A stretch of DNA of 64,000 bases from Planctomycetota bacterium (GTDB lineage: Bacteria; Planctomycetota; B15-G4; JADJEK01), in contig JADJEK010000013.1 of assembly GCA_016709145.1 (NCBI GenBank), positions 79,205 through 143,204 of the forward strand, read 5' to 3'. This document shows, piece by piece, positions 8,862 to 18,407 of the stretch. The notes below the pieces were generated by a model. That model worked only from the letters and a program-made list of their open reading frames with translations. It had not been told where the DNA came from and did not search any database. Position 1 is the first letter of the stretch; every line of letters begins with the position of its first letter. The position numbers were made by a program, and so were the translations under genes.

Positions 8862-11354
8862 ATGTCCGCGCGCGCGCCGCTGCCCGTCGATGCCGTCCTG
8901 CCCGAACTCGTCGCGCATCTGCGTGCTGGGCGAGACGTCGTGCTCGAAGCGCCGACCGGCTCCGGCAAGACCACTCGGGTCCCGCCGGCGTTGCTCGAGG
9001 CCGGGATGCCCGGCGGCGGCGGAGTGATCGTGCTCGAGCCGCGGCGCATCGCGGCGCGATTGGCGGCCCGGCGCGTCGCGTACGAACTCGGCGAGCCGCT
9101 CGGTCAGCGCGTCGGATATCAGGTGCGGTTCGAACGCCAGGGGAACGCGGCGACGAAGGTCTGGTTCGTGACCGAAGGATTGCTGACGCGCCGCCTGCTC
9201 GAGGACGAAGCGTTGGACGGCGTGTCGGTCGTCGTGTTCGACGAGTTCCACGAGCGCAGCCTGAACGCCGACCTCGGCCTCGGCCTCGTGCGCGAGATCC
9301 AAAGCGCGCTGCGCCCCGATCTGCGCGTCGTGGTGATGTCGGCGACGTTGGACACCGAAGCCTTGGCGGTCGAACTCGGCGCCAGCGTCGTGCGCACCGC
9401 AGGCCGTTCGTTCCCCGTCGCGATCGAACACGACGACGTGCGCGAGGAGCTTCATCCCGCGCAGCGCGCCGCGAAGGCCGTGCTGAAGGATCTGGATCGC
9501 AGTGGCGGCGTGGCCGGCGGTGACTTCCTCGTGTTCTTGCCCGGTGTCGGCGAGATCGTGCGTTGCGCCGACGAGTTGCGCCCGGTCACCGACGCTCTCG
9601 GCATCGACGTGCGCCCGCTGTACGCCGAACTGCCGGTCGAACAGCAGGAACTCGCCGTGAAGCGCGGTCCGCGACCGCGCATCGTGCTGGCTACGAACGT
9701 CGCCGAGACTTCGCTGACGTTGGACGGCATCACGACCGTGGTCGACACCGGTGTCGCGCGCGTGCTGCGGCACGATCCGCGCACGGGCGTCGATCAGTTG
9801 TTGCTCGAGAAGATCTCGCGCGCCTCGGCGGAGCAGCGCGCGGGACGCGCGGGACGCGTGGCGCCCGGTCGTTGTCTGCGCACGTACACGGCCGGCGAGT
9901 ACCGCGAGATGGCGCCGCGACTCGAGCCCGAGATCCTGCGCGTCGATCTGTGCGAGCCGTTGCTGCAACTGAAGGCGTGGGGCATCCGCGACGCGCGCGC
10001 GTTCCCGTGGATCACGGCGCCGCCGGAGGAGCGATTGCGCGGCGCCGAGCGATTGCTGCGGTTGCTCGAGGCGACCGACGCGGACGGCGCGATCACCGCG
10101 CTCGGTCGCGAGCTGTTGCGATTTCCGGTCCATCCGCGGACGGCACGCATGTTGATCGAGGCGTCGCGATGCGGAGCGGGGCGCGACGGCGCGTTGCTCG
10201 CGGCGTTGTGCGAAGCCCCGCCCGTGCTGCGCGGCGGGGCGATCGCGGGGCGCTCGGACTTGTTCCGCCTCGCCGACGCCGTGCATGCGCGCAGTCGCGA
10301 TCTCGACGGTCGCAAGCTCGCTTCGATCGAGCGCGAGGCGGCGCAACTCGAACGCCTGCTGCCGCGCGCCGCGGCCGCGAAGAAAGCGACCGACGACGAT
10401 CTGCTGCGCTGCGTGCTCGCGGGCTTCCCCGATCGCGTGGCGCGTCGGCGTGGCAAGGGCGGCAAGACCGCGGTGATGGCGCGCGGCTTCGAAGTGCAGA
10501 TCGGCGACGAGAGCGCGGTCAAGGATGCCGAGTGGTTCGTCGTGCTCGACGTGGTCGAGATGAAGGGCGGCGTGAAGGCACGCGTCCTGTCGGAGATCGC
10601 GCCGCAATGGCTGCGCGAGTTGTTCCCGCACGCGCTCACGCAAGCGACCGAAGGCGAGTGGAACGAAGCGAAGGGCAAGGTCGAAGGATTCGTCCGCACG
10701 CGCTTCCTCGAGTTGATCGTCGAGGAGCGCAAGACCGCGAGCATCGACCCGACGATCGCTGGCGATCAGTTGAAGAAAGCCGCACTGCATCCGCGCGTGC
10801 TCGCGGAGTTGCGCACGGACGCGGTCGTCCGACTGCTCGATCGTGTCGCACTCGCGAAGGCGTCGATGCCCGACGCGCCGATCCCCGCGCTCGACGACGC
10901 CGCGTTCGCCGCGGTCGTCGAAGATGCGTGCGCGAACGTCACGCTCCTCGACGAGCTGAAGCGCCAGCCGCTCGTCGATCTCCTCCGTGCGCGCATGGGG
11001 TCCGGCGCGGCGCTGCTCGATCGGTTGGTTCCCGACGCGTTGCGGCTGCCGTCCGGGCGCGTCGCGCCGCTGCAGTTCCGCCCGGGTCAGGCGCCGCTCG
11101 TCGTCGGCAAGATCCAAGAGTTCTTCGGCCAGCGTGCGTCGCCACGCATCTGCGACGGGCGCGTGGCCGTGGCCGCGGATCTGGTGTTGCCGAACGGCCG
11201 CTCGATCCAGATCACGTCGGATCTCGAGAACTTCTGGACGACGCTCTATCCGAAGGAGCGCAAGGAACTCGCGCGCCGCTACCCGCGCCATCCGTGGCCC
11301 GAGGATCCGTGGAACGCGCCGCCGACGCATCGCGCGCTACCGCGCAAGCGGTGA
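8862..11354 (+). CDS. hrpB: ATP-dependent helicase HrpB (DExH family)
   Basis: An 830-residue DEAH/DExH-box helicase matching HrpB in length and motif order. Walker A is APTGSGKTT (30-38). The Walker B/motif II is DEFHER (127-132). Motif III SAT lies near residue 158, and motif VI QRAGRAGR near 324. The HrpB-type C-terminal domain follows ('YPKERKELARRYPRHPWPEDP' is typical of the end). The family hydrolyses ATP and remodels nucleic acid, probably RNA; its physiological role is poorly defined. The ATG has no Shine-Dalgarno sequence, and TAGTCT lies 6 nt upstream, so the mRNA may be leaderless. Identification is secure. Confidence 0.95.
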   Translation: MSARAPLPVDAVLPELVAHLRAGRDVVLEAPTGSGKTTRVPPALLEAGMPGGGGVIVLEPRRIAARLAARRVAYELGEPLGQRVGYQVRFERQGNAATKVWFVTEGLLTRRLLEDEALDGVSVVVFDEFHERSLNADLGLGLVREIQSALRPDLRVVVMSATLDTEALAVELGASVVRTAGRSFPVAIEHDDVREELHPAQRAAKAVLKDLDRSGGVAGGDFLVFLPGVGEIVRCADELRPVTDALGIDVRPLYAELPVEQQELAVKRGPRPRIVLATNVAETSLTLDGITTVVDTGVARVLRHDPRTGVDQLLLEKISRASAEQRAGRAGRVAPGRCLRTYTAGEYREMAPRLEPEILRVDLCEPLLQLKAWGIRDARAFPWITAPPEERLRGAERLLRLLEATDADGAITALGRELLRFPVHPRTARMLIEASRCGAGRDGALLAALCEAPPVLRGGAIAGRSDLFRLADAVHARSRDLDGRKLASIEREAAQLERLLPRAAAAKKATDDDLLRCVLAGFPDRVARRRGKGGKTAVMARGFEVQIGDESAVKDAEWFVVLDVVEMKGGVKARVLSEIAPQWLRELFPHALTQATEGEWNEAKGKVEGFVRTRFLELIVEERKTASIDPTIAGDQLKKAALHPRVLAELRTDAVVRLLDRVALAKASMPDAPIPALDDAAFAAVVEDACANVTLLDELKRQPLVDLLRARMGSGAALLDRLVPDALRLPSGRVAPLQFRPGQAPLVVGKIQEFFGQRASPRICDGRVAVAADLVLPNGRSIQITSDLENFWTTLYPKERKELARRYPRHPWPEDPWNAPPTHRALPRKR

Positions 11355-11384
11355 TCGACGGGCATTCGACGGCCGTCGACGACG

Positions 11385-11867
11385 TCAGGTCGCTGGCGGC
11401 GGGGTCGGAGTCGACGACGAACGGTTCGACAGCATGGAATCGAACGACAACGCACCGGCTCCCATCAGCATGAGCGACGTACACGCGGCGAGCACGAGTA
11501 CCGCGGGCATGTAGCTGTGATCGCCGGCGAAGTTCGACTTCACGCTGTTCCAGAAGTCGTTCATGTCGAGGTGGGCTTTCCAGATCCCGACGACCATCGT
11601 CCCGGCGTTCACGAACGCGGCGAGCCGCGTCGCGAAGCCGATGACGAGCAGCGCGCCGCCGACGAACTCGCCCCAAGCCGCGATCTGCGCCATCATCTCC
11701 GGCGTGACGCCGGAGGGCAGCGGCAGGTCGAAGGTCTTCACGTACTCGATGAACTGGGCGAGTTTCCCCTCGACGAACAGCTTTTGGTAGCCGTTGATCG
11801 CGAGCATCGTGCCCGCAGCAAGACGCAAGGGAAGGGGGGCGAACCGCGAGAGACCGGACAAGGCCAT
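11385..11867 (-). CDS. DoxX family membrane protein
   Basis: A 160-residue protein with about four hydrophobic segments and the DoxX signature: 'PLPLRLAAGTMLAINGYQKL' at the start and 'AAWGEFVGGALLVIGFATRL' in the middle. The C-terminus is Ser/Thr/Pro-rich. DoxX proteins are small inner-membrane proteins linked in other bacteria to redox balance or thiosulfate:quinone reduction; nothing here decides the role. The start ATG at 11867 follows GAAGGA at good spacing. It converges on hrpB across 30 nt that contain a small palindrome (11366-11379). Confidence 0.88.
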   Translation of the reverse strand: MALSGLSRFAPLPLRLAAGTMLAINGYQKLFVEGKLAQFIEYVKTFDLPLPSGVTPEMMAQIAAWGEFVGGALLVIGFATRLAAFVNAGTMVVGIWKAHLDMNDFWNSVKSNFAGDHSYMPAVLVLAACTSLMLMGAGALSFDSMLSNRSSSTPTPPPAT

Positions 11868-11995
11868 GCGAGCATCCTTCGGAATGGGTTCGAGTGCCCC
11901 GACGACAGCGTTCGCCCGCGAGCGCGGATCGAGCGGCCGACATTCCAGATGCGTGAACCGACGAAGTCAGCCAGAAAAATGTGGCCGGAGCGGCG

Positions 11996-12790
11996 TCAGG
12001 ATGCCGCGGCCTTGCGGCGCCGGCTGCGCATCCAAAGCCAGTACGGCACGCACCACAGGACCATCAAGCCGAGGCTGAGCGCGATCTTGATCGAGGCGTG
12101 CGAGTGCGCGCTGTTGCCGAGCAGCACGTAGACGACCGAGCCGGGGATCGTGCCGAACGCGGTCCCGATCAGGAACGCTCCGAGGCGGACGGGGCTGACC
12201 GCCATCAACAGGTTCAGCACGAAGCAGTTCCCGACCGGCAAGCTGCGGATCAGGATGTTGCCGGTCACGCCGTGGCGGTCGATGAACTCGAGCACTCGAC
12301 CGAGCCCGCGGAACCGCACGCCGAGCTTCGCGCGAACGAACTCGCGGCCGAGAGCGCGCGCGTACGCGAAGTTGATCCAGCAGCCGAGCACGACGCCGAT
12401 CTGCGCGATCAGCAGCGCGAGCGCGGTGTTCTCGAACAACACGCCCGCAGCCGCCGCGAACAGCACGCGCGGGATCGCGATCGCGATGCCGATCGCGGAC
12501 ACGACCGTGAATGCGATCGCGGTCGGCAAGACACCGAATCGTTCGACCCAGTGATGGGCCTTCAGCAGGTTCGGTTCGAGCAGCTCTTTCAGCGGCGTGA
12601 GCGCGACGACGACGATGCACACGACGATGACGCCGACGAGCCCGAGGGCCTTGCCCAGTGCGCGGGTCTCGCGACGTTCGTTCAGTTCAGGCGACTCGTC
12701 GACGGTCGGCGCCGCGCCGCGCGGGGCGGCACTCGTGACTCGCGGCTCGACCGCGTCGATCGGTGGCGTGCCGGATTCGAGCGTGGTCAC
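11996..12790 (-). CDS. TVP38/TMEM64 (VTT/DedA-like) membrane protein
   Basis: A 264-residue polytopic membrane protein of the TVP38/TMEM64 (SNARE-associated, VTT-domain) family. After a hydrophilic N-terminus of about 40 residues there is a first membrane helix, then the conserved core ('AFARALGREFV'-like segment, 'RSLPVGNCFVLNLLMAV', 'FGTIPGSVVYVLLG') and a basic C-terminal tail. Relatives are thought to act in lipid scrambling or polyprenyl-phosphate recycling. The GTG start at 12790 overlaps the stop of the glycosyltransferase as GTGA, so the two are translationally coupled. A joint role in polyprenyl-phosphate sugar metabolism is plausible but inferred. Confidence 0.88.
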   Translation of the reverse strand: MTTLESGTPPIDAVEPRVTSAAPRGAAPTVDESPELNERRETRALGKALGLVGVIVVCIVVVALTPLKELLEPNLLKAHHWVERFGVLPTAIAFTVVSAIGIAIAIPRVLFAAAAGVLFENTALALLIAQIGVVLGCWINFAYARALGREFVRAKLGVRFRGLGRVLEFIDRHGVTGNILIRSLPVGNCFVLNLLMAVSPVRLGAFLIGTAFGTIPGSVVYVLLGNSAHSHASIKIALSLGLMVLWCVPYWLWMRSRRRKAAAS

Positions 12791-13533
12791 GAGTTCGACT
12801 CCGCCGCGAGATCGAAGCGCCGAGCCGGCACCGCGCGCGCCCGCCACCACCGCATCGCGAAGCAGTCGTAGATGCCGCGGAACGCGCGATTGCCGATGCC
12901 GTACTTCGACACGCCGCTCGTGCGCGGACGGTGGTTGACCTCGACTTCGTCGACGCGGAATCCCTGGTAGCGCGCGAGTGTCGGCAGGAACCGGTGCAGG
13001 CCGTTGAACACGGGCAATTCGCGTGCGACCTCGCGCTTCAGCACGCGCAACGCGCATCCCGCGTCGCGTACGCGATCGCCCGTGACGAGGTTGCGGAAGC
13101 CATTGCCGATGCGGGACGACATCCTGCGCACCCACGAATCGTGGCGGCGCGCGCGGACACCGATCACGACGTCGCTGTCTCGCAAGCGCTCGAGCAGGCG
13201 AGGCAAATCGTGCGGATCGTTCTGCCCGTCGGCGTCCAAGGTCACCAGCACGCGGCCACGCGCGGCGCGGAAGCCGGTCGCGACCGCGGCGCTCTGACCG
13301 CAATTGCGCAAGTGTCGCACGAGCCGCACCGAGGCATGTTCACCGCGCAGCCCTTCGGCGACGGCGGCCGTGCGGTCGGTGCTGAAATCGTCGACCACGA
13401 CGATCTCGAACGGCCGACCGAGCGAGCGGAACACTGCCTCGACTTCGGCGACGAGCGGCGGCAGCGCGCCCTCCTCGTTGAAGCACGGCAGGATGATCGA
13501 ATACTCGATCGTGGACTGCTCGGTCGGCTGCAT
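12787..13533 (-). CDS. Family 2 glycosyltransferase (dolichyl-phosphate mannosyltransferase-like)
   Basis: A GT-A glycosyltransferase with the polyprenyl-phosphate mannosyltransferase type of sequence: 'YSIILPCFNEEGALPPLV' at the start, 'VVVDDFSTDRT', the metal-binding 'TLDADGQNDP' and 'RPRTSGVSKYGIGNRAFRG' towards the end. It would transfer a hexose from a nucleotide sugar to a polyprenyl phosphate on the inner membrane face. The chosen ATG (13533) gives 248 residues; an in-frame ATG at 13578 would add 15 unconserved residues, and neither has a strong ribosome site. It overlaps the following TVP38 gene by 4 nt. Confidence 0.9.
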   Translation of the reverse strand: MQPTEQSTIEYSIILPCFNEEGALPPLVAEVEAVFRSLGRPFEIVVVDDFSTDRTAAVAEGLRGEHASVRLVRHLRNCGQSAAVATGFRAARGRVLVTLDADGQNDPHDLPRLLERLRDSDVVIGVRARRHDSWVRRMSSRIGNGFRNLVTGDRVRDAGCALRVLKREVARELPVFNGLHRFLPTLARYQGFRVDEVEVNHRPRTSGVSKYGIGNRAFRGIYDCFAMRWWRARAVPARRFDLAAESNS

Positions 13534-13700
13534 GGACTGGTGTCGACTTCCGTCCCAGGCTCGATCAGATCGCGGCATTCAAGCGGTTCGCACCGGTCCG
13601 TTCCAATGACGGGTTGCTCATGTTCTCGATGTCGGTCCGCCCTCTGCACGGCGATCCGATGCCAGGCGCCCGATCGGCCGTCGAGCACTCGCCATCGAGT

Positions 13701-16259
13701 TCAAGGCACGAACGTCAGCGTGACCGCGTTGGTGGCGACATCCGTCGGCGCGAGCGTGAACGCGCACGCATGCAGCGAGAAGCCCGCGAGCGCGGGCAGC
13801 GCCAGCGGAGGCAGGTTCAGCGTCGGCGCCGTGGTCGTCGCGCCGTTGCCGCCGAGCGGCTGCGCGAAGTTCACGAACGCGGGGGAGTTGAGCAGCGTGA
13901 AGCCGAGGTTCGTGACCGCGTCGAATTGGATCGGCAAGGGCACGCCACCGAGCACGGTCCCTGGTTGGCCCAACGTCGCCGACAGTGCGAGGACGACCGT
14001 GCGGCCCGCGTACGCGGAGCCCAACTCGATCGAGAACTGCGTCGACGAACCGAGGCTCGCCGACACGTAGCGCGCGGACGCGACCAACGGCGCACGCGCA
14101 CCCGGCAGCACCGAGACCAGTTGGACGTCGTCGAGGGTCCAACCGCCGAATTCGAGGCCGCCGTCCGCTTGCAACTCGAAGCGGACCTTCACGGCGGGGT
14201 GGCCATCGGCCAGCGCGGAGACGTCGAGTTCTTGCGCCGTCCATGCGCTGTCGACGAGATGCGACGTTCCACCGGGCGTGGCCGGGTTTTGCCAGACCGT
14301 CGTTCCGTTGACGCGGACCGTGGCGCGGTCGAACTGGCCGTCTTCGACGCTCAGGTGGCGCAGGAAGCGCAGTCGCAGTCCGTTCGCGGCGGACGCGTCG
14401 ATCGCCGGCGACTCGAGCCAGTTCGACGCGTTCGACGCGTAGTTGCCGTTGAAGTTGCCGATGCCGAGATCGTTGCCGCGCGCGTTCGAGCCGGCGCCGA
14501 CCGTGGCCGGGTCGTAGCCACCCTTGCCTTGCGGCGTGCCCTTCTGCCAATCGTTCTGCACGGCGACCTGACCGCTGGTCCAGCCGTTCTCGCCGGCGCC
14601 TTCGAAGCCGTCGGAGAACAGCGCGACGGTCGTGCCGACGTAGAACGAGAACGTCGCGTCACCGGGCGAGATCGAGTCCGGCAGCCATTGCGTGCGACCG
14701 AGCGAGTCGGTGCCGAGCAGCCAATACTCGATCTTTCCGGCCGTGATGCCGGGCAGCGAGCCGACGTAGTTCCCGGGTGTGCCGGAGAACAGCAGGTCCG
14801 CGGTCTGCCACGCGCCGCCGTCGACGCGCCACGTCACCGAGCACGCGGCCGGCGTCGCGGCGGTCAGCGAGGTCACGTCCACGCTCAGTGGATACGGGCC
14901 GCCGGCGTCGTTCGTGTTCGGCAGACCGCCGTGCGCGAGCACGAGGTCGACGGGCTTCGCGAGTTCGGCGGCGCTCGCGAGGCACGCCTTCGTGATGAGC
15001 GCGGCCAACGTGAAGTCGTTCGCGCTGCTGCCGAACGTGTCGTTCGCCGTGTGGATCACGGTCGAGTAGGCGGTGAGGTCCTCGAACAAGAACGCGCTCG
15101 GGATGCCGTTTTGCTGGTAGCTCTGATGGTCCGAGGTCCCGGCGGTCAGGACGCCCGTGACGGTCGGCAGCGTCGGCACGTAGGCCGCGGTCACGTCGCG
15201 GCAGAACTGCGTCAATGCTGCATCCGTGTTGTTCGTGGCGAAGTCGAGGTCGAGCGCGTCGCCGACGTTGCGGTGCGCGATCATGTCCATGTTCAGCATG
15301 CCGATGACGTCGACGCCCGCGCCGTTCAAGGACACCGCGTCCGCGGCGGAGCCGAGCAGGCCGAGCTCTTCGGCCGAGAACAGCACCAGGCGGATCGTCG
15401 CCTCGTAGTCGACCTGCGCCAGCAGGCGTGCGCATTCGAGGATGCCCGCCGAGCCCGACGCGTTGTCGTCGGCGCCCGGCGCGCTGCCCGTGGAACTCGA
15501 GAGGTTGATCGAGTCGTAGTGCGCACCGAGCACGACGACGCGCTCGGGATGGACCGAGCCGGTCTTCGTCACCACGATGTTGGGCGCGTACGACGCATTG
15601 AACTGCGAGGTGGTGACGGTCAGCCCGGGGATGGCCTGGAACTGCTGGATCAGCCAGTTCTTGGCGTTCTGGATGCCCGCCGAATCGGCGCGGCGCGTGC
15701 CGTAGCTCGCGAGCTGTTGCACGGTCGCTTGCAGCGCGGCCGTGTTGACCTGCGCCACCAGCGCGGTGATGCGTGCATCGGGCGTGATCGCGGCGATCGC
15801 TCCGGCTTGGGCTCCGCGCGGATCGACGAAGCCGCGCGACGGCGCGAACGGGATGCGTGCGACCGGTTGCGCTTCGTGCGCGCAGCGATGCTCGAGGTGC
15901 GAGACCGCTCCGTGCGGGACGACGACGAGGGCCTGCAGCGCGGTGCGGCGGACGACCTGTGCGCCTTGCGGAACGTGATCGAGCGCGGTCACGAGCACGT
16001 CGGCGTGTTCGGGCCACGGGCCATGCGACTGCGCGTCGAATCCGAGCGCGACCAGGGTGTTCACGACCGTCGCATCACCTTCGGCGATCGCAAGCGTGCC
16101 GTAGTCGCCGTACAGCGCCGCGACGTGCGCGATGCGCTGCGCACCCCCCGCGGCGAGCGGCCCCTCGATCGAGAGCAGATCCCCGGCTCGGGCCGGAGCG
16201 GGCGAAACGCAAACACCGCCGGACACGGCGATGAGCAGGGCGAAGGTGCGGCGGAGCAT
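13701..16259 (-). CDS. Secreted M28-family zinc metallopeptidase with C-terminal adhesion-type domains
   Basis: An 852-residue exported protein. A signal peptide covers about residues 1-25. The M28 catalytic domain holds the expected co-catalytic zinc ligands: GAHYDS (H about 247), PGADDNASG, the EE pair in 'LFSAEELGLLG', D in 'MLNMDMIAHR' and H in 'STVIHTANDTF'. Behind it are a beta-rich domain, a MAM/immune-inhibitor-A-like segment ('SDGFEGAGENGW' onward) and a C-terminal beta-sandwich. The family comprises aminopeptidases and carboxypeptidases. The long C-terminal part suggests attachment to the cell surface or to substrate. It is divergent from the lipid operon, sharing the 304-bp gap. 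Confidence 0.93.
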   Translation of the reverse strand: MLRRTFALLIAVSGGVCVSPAPARAGDLLSIEGPLAAGGAQRIAHVAALYGDYGTLAIAEGDATVVNTLVALGFDAQSHGPWPEHADVLVTALDHVPQGAQVVRRTALQALVVVPHGAVSHLEHRCAHEAQPVARIPFAPSRGFVDPRGAQAGAIAAITPDARITALVAQVNTAALQATVQQLASYGTRRADSAGIQNAKNWLIQQFQAIPGLTVTTSQFNASYAPNIVVTKTGSVHPERVVVLGAHYDSINLSSSTGSAPGADDNASGSAGILECARLLAQVDYEATIRLVLFSAEELGLLGSAADAVSLNGAGVDVIGMLNMDMIAHRNVGDALDLDFATNNTDAALTQFCRDVTAAYVPTLPTVTGVLTAGTSDHQSYQQNGIPSAFLFEDLTAYSTVIHTANDTFGSSANDFTLAALITKACLASAAELAKPVDLVLAHGGLPNTNDAGGPYPLSVDVTSLTAATPAACSVTWRVDGGAWQTADLLFSGTPGNYVGSLPGITAGKIEYWLLGTDSLGRTQWLPDSISPGDATFSFYVGTTVALFSDGFEGAGENGWTSGQVAVQNDWQKGTPQGKGGYDPATVGAGSNARGNDLGIGNFNGNYASNASNWLESPAIDASAANGLRLRFLRHLSVEDGQFDRATVRVNGTTVWQNPATPGGTSHLVDSAWTAQELDVSALADGHPAVKVRFELQADGGLEFGGWTLDDVQLVSVLPGARAPLVASARYVSASLGSSTQFSIELGSAYAGRTVVLALSATLGQPGTVLGGVPLPIQFDAVTNLGFTLLNSPAFVNFAQPLGGNGATTTAPTLNLPPLALPALAGFSLHACAFTLAPTDVATNAVTLTFVP

Positions 16260-16563
16260 GCGGCGGGATCCGATCGAAGGGGAGGCGGGGACTAAGTGGG
16301 CGCGGCATCGTAATCCGTGCCGGTGCTCGGCTTCGGCGAGTTCGGGACAACCTCGCTGCGCCCCGCCGATGTGGGCCGCGACCGACTGCATCCGCGGCTC
16401 GCCCAGGCGACGTATGGGTCTCCACGCACGGGACGATCCGTTTCGATCCTGCGCCGTCGCGCCGCCTTCGCGCAGAAAACTGGCCGCGGGGTTGGCGCAA
16501 GTCACCTTCATGGTTAGAGTTCCCACCGTGAACGTTTTGAACGTTTCGGAGACTACGACGTCG
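16260..16563. promoter_or_regulatory. Divergent promoter region of M28 peptidase and lipid operon; tandem 9-mer
   Basis: This 304-bp gap holds no clear gene. Close to the lipid-operon start are two tandem 9-mers, GAACGTTTT (16530-16538) and GAACGTTTC (16539-16547), a candidate operator or activator site. A GGAG ribosome-like site is at 16548-16551. If the ATG at 16510 were used instead, the 9-mers would be coding, so their regulatory role is inferred. On the minus strand TACGAT (16307-16312) could be a -10 box for the peptidase. Confidence 0.4.
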
Positions 16564-17373
16564 ATGAGTGGATGGACGACCTTTCTGATGTCGACATGGG
16601 CGCTACTCGCCATCGCCATGCTCGGCGCGTACGCGTTGGCCCGCCGCCATCGTGACGCGGGGATCGTCGACGTGACGTTCGCGTTCGGGTTCGGCGCCGC
16701 GGGAGTGGCGGCCGCCTCCGTCTTCGACGGCGATCCGACGCGCCGCATCGTGCTCGGCACGCTGTGCGGACTGTGGGGCCTGCGACTCGGGCTCTACTTG
16801 GCGACGACGCGCGTGTTCCGCGGTCACGAGGACGGGCGCTACGCGGTCCTCCGCGAACGCTGGGGCGCATCGGCTGAGAGCAAGTTCGTCGCGTTCTTCC
16901 AGATGCAGGCGCTGCTGGTCGCCGGACTCGCGATCGGCCCCGTACTGGTCGCGCGCCGCGCGGAGGCCTTCGGCACTCCGCAGGACTTCGCCGCGTTGAC
17001 GCTGTTCTCGGTGTCGATCCTCGGCTCGGCGCTGGCCGATGCGCAGCTCGCGCAGTTCCGCGCCGACCCGAAGCATCGCGGTCGCACGTGCCGCGTCGGC
17101 CTGTGGGCCGTGAGCCGCCACCCCAACTACTTCTTCGAATGGCTGCACTGGCTGGCGTACTGCGTGTGGACGTTGGGCGCGCCGTCGGCATGGCTGGCCT
17201 GGTTGCCCGCGGCAGCGATGCTGTACTTCATCCTCGCGGTCACAGGGATTCCGCCCACCGAAGCGCAGGCTCTGCGTTCGCGCGGCGACGACTATCGGCG
17301 CTACCAGCGCGAAGTCTCGGCATTCGTGCCGTGGCCCCGCCGCAACGTTCCGTCCCGACACGGAGCTCCCTGA
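16564..17373 (+). CDS. DUF1295 membrane protein (steroid 5-alpha-reductase-like)
   Basis: A 269-residue polytopic membrane protein of the DUF1295 family (COG3752), related to steroid 5-alpha-reductases and isoprenylcysteine methyltransferases. Several hydrophobic helices precede the conserved C-terminal core 'GLWAVSRHPNYFFEWLHW' and 'YRRYQREVSAFVPWP'. An oxidoreductase or methyltransferase acting on a lipid is likely; the substrate is unknown. It is the first gene of a seven-gene operon, with the next start 2 nt after its stop. The ATG at 16564 was chosen because the sequence 'WTTFLMSTWALLAIAM' begins there; an in-frame ATG at 16510 would add 18 residues. Confidence 0.88.
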   Translation: MSGWTTFLMSTWALLAIAMLGAYALARRHRDAGIVDVTFAFGFGAAGVAAASVFDGDPTRRIVLGTLCGLWGLRLGLYLATTRVFRGHEDGRYAVLRERWGASAESKFVAFFQMQALLVAGLAIGPVLVARRAEAFGTPQDFAALTLFSVSILGSALADAQLAQFRADPKHRGRTCRVGLWAVSRHPNYFFEWLHWLAYCVWTLGAPSAWLAWLPAAAMLYFILAVTGIPPTEAQALRSRGDDYRRYQREVSAFVPWPRRNVPSRHGAP

Positions 17374-17375
17374 GC

Positions 17376-18407
17376 ATGGACGCACTCCTCGACCGCGGTC
17401 TCGTTCCGGACCGCATCCTGCGCGCATCGATCCGCCGCTTGTTGCGCCAACGACTGCGCGAAGAAGCCGGAGCCTCGGAGAGCGACCGGGCCGCTCGGTT
17501 CGAAGCGTGGGTCGACGCGTGCTCGCGCGGACCGATCGCCATCGAGACCAAGGCCGCGAACGATCAGCACTACGAGGTGCCGGCGACCTTCTTCGAAACC
17601 GTGCTCGGTCCACGCCTGAAGTACAGCTCCGCGTACTACGCACCCGGAGTCACCGACCTCGGCGAAGCCGAAGACGCGATGCTCGCCATCGCGACGAAGC
17701 GCGCGCAACTCCGCGACGGACAGTCGATCCTCGAGCTCGGCTGCGGCTGGGGTTCGTTCACGCTGTGGATGGCCGAGCAGTTCAAGGACGCGCGCATCGT
17801 CGGCGTGTCGAACTCCGCCTCGCAGCGTGCGTTCATCCTGGGTCGCGCTCGCGAGCGCGGACTCCGCAACGTCGAGATCCGCACCGCCGACATGAACACG
17901 TTCGACGCCGGCGAACGCTTCGACCGCGTGGTCTCGGTCGAGATGTTCGAGCACATGCGCAACTACCGCGAGCTGATGCGGCGGGTGTCGACTTGGCTGT
18001 CGCCCGAGGGTCGCCTGTTCGTGCACGTGTTCGCGCATCGGCGCTTCGCGTACCCGTTCGACACCGCGGGCGCTTCGAACTGGATGGGTCGCCACTTCTT
18101 CACCGGCGGCCAGATGCCGTCGTTGGATCTGCTGCCGCGGTTCTCCGAGCACCTCACCGCGGAGGAGTCGTGGTGGGAAGACGGCACGCATTACGCGAAG
18201 ACCTCGGAGGCGTGGCTGCACCGCCTCGATGCCGCGCGCGACGAGGTGATCGAGACGTTCTCGACCGTGTACGGCCGTTCGCGCGCTCGCGCGTGGGTTC
18301 GACGCTGGCGCATCTTCTTCATGGCGTGCGCGGAGCTGTTCGCATTCGAACGCGGCGCACAGTGGGGCGTCGTGCACCATCGCTTTCGAGCGAGCGAGGC
18401 GCGATGA
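17376..18407 (+). CDS. Cyclopropane-fatty-acid-synthase-type SAM methyltransferase (copy 1)
   Basis: A 343-residue class I methyltransferase of the CFA synthase superfamily, shorter than canonical CFA synthase. Before the fold is 'QHYEVPATFFETVLGPRLKY', matching the segment that precedes the SAM domain in this family. Motif I is ELGCGWGSF (about residues 118-126), followed by 'VSVEMFEHMRNY' and 'WLSPEGRLFVHVFAHR'. It would transfer a methyl(ene) group from S-adenosylmethionine to an unsaturated acyl chain. It overlaps the desaturase by 4 nt (ATGA). It differs clearly from the second CFA-type protein in this operon (21361-22647), so the two probably catalyse different steps. Confidence 0.88.
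   Translation: MDALLDRGLVPDRILRASIRRLLRQRLREEAGASESDRAARFEAWVDACSRGPIAIETKAANDQHYEVPATFFETVLGPRLKYSSAYYAPGVTDLGEAEDAMLAIATKRAQLRDGQSILELGCGWGSFTLWMAEQFKDARIVGVSNSASQRAFILGRARERGLRNVEIRTADMNTFDAGERFDRVVSVEMFEHMRNYRELMRRVSTWLSPEGRLFVHVFAHRRFAYPFDTAGASNWMGRHFFTGGQMPSLDLLPRFSEHLTAEESWWEDGTHYAKTSEAWLHRLDAARDEVIETFSTVYGRSRARAWVRRWRIFFMACAELFAFERGAQWGVVHHRFRASEAR

Noticed and set aside
13614..16295. 893-residue plus-strand frame antisense to the M28 peptidase
   Set aside because: Shadow frame with arginine-rich low-information sequence.
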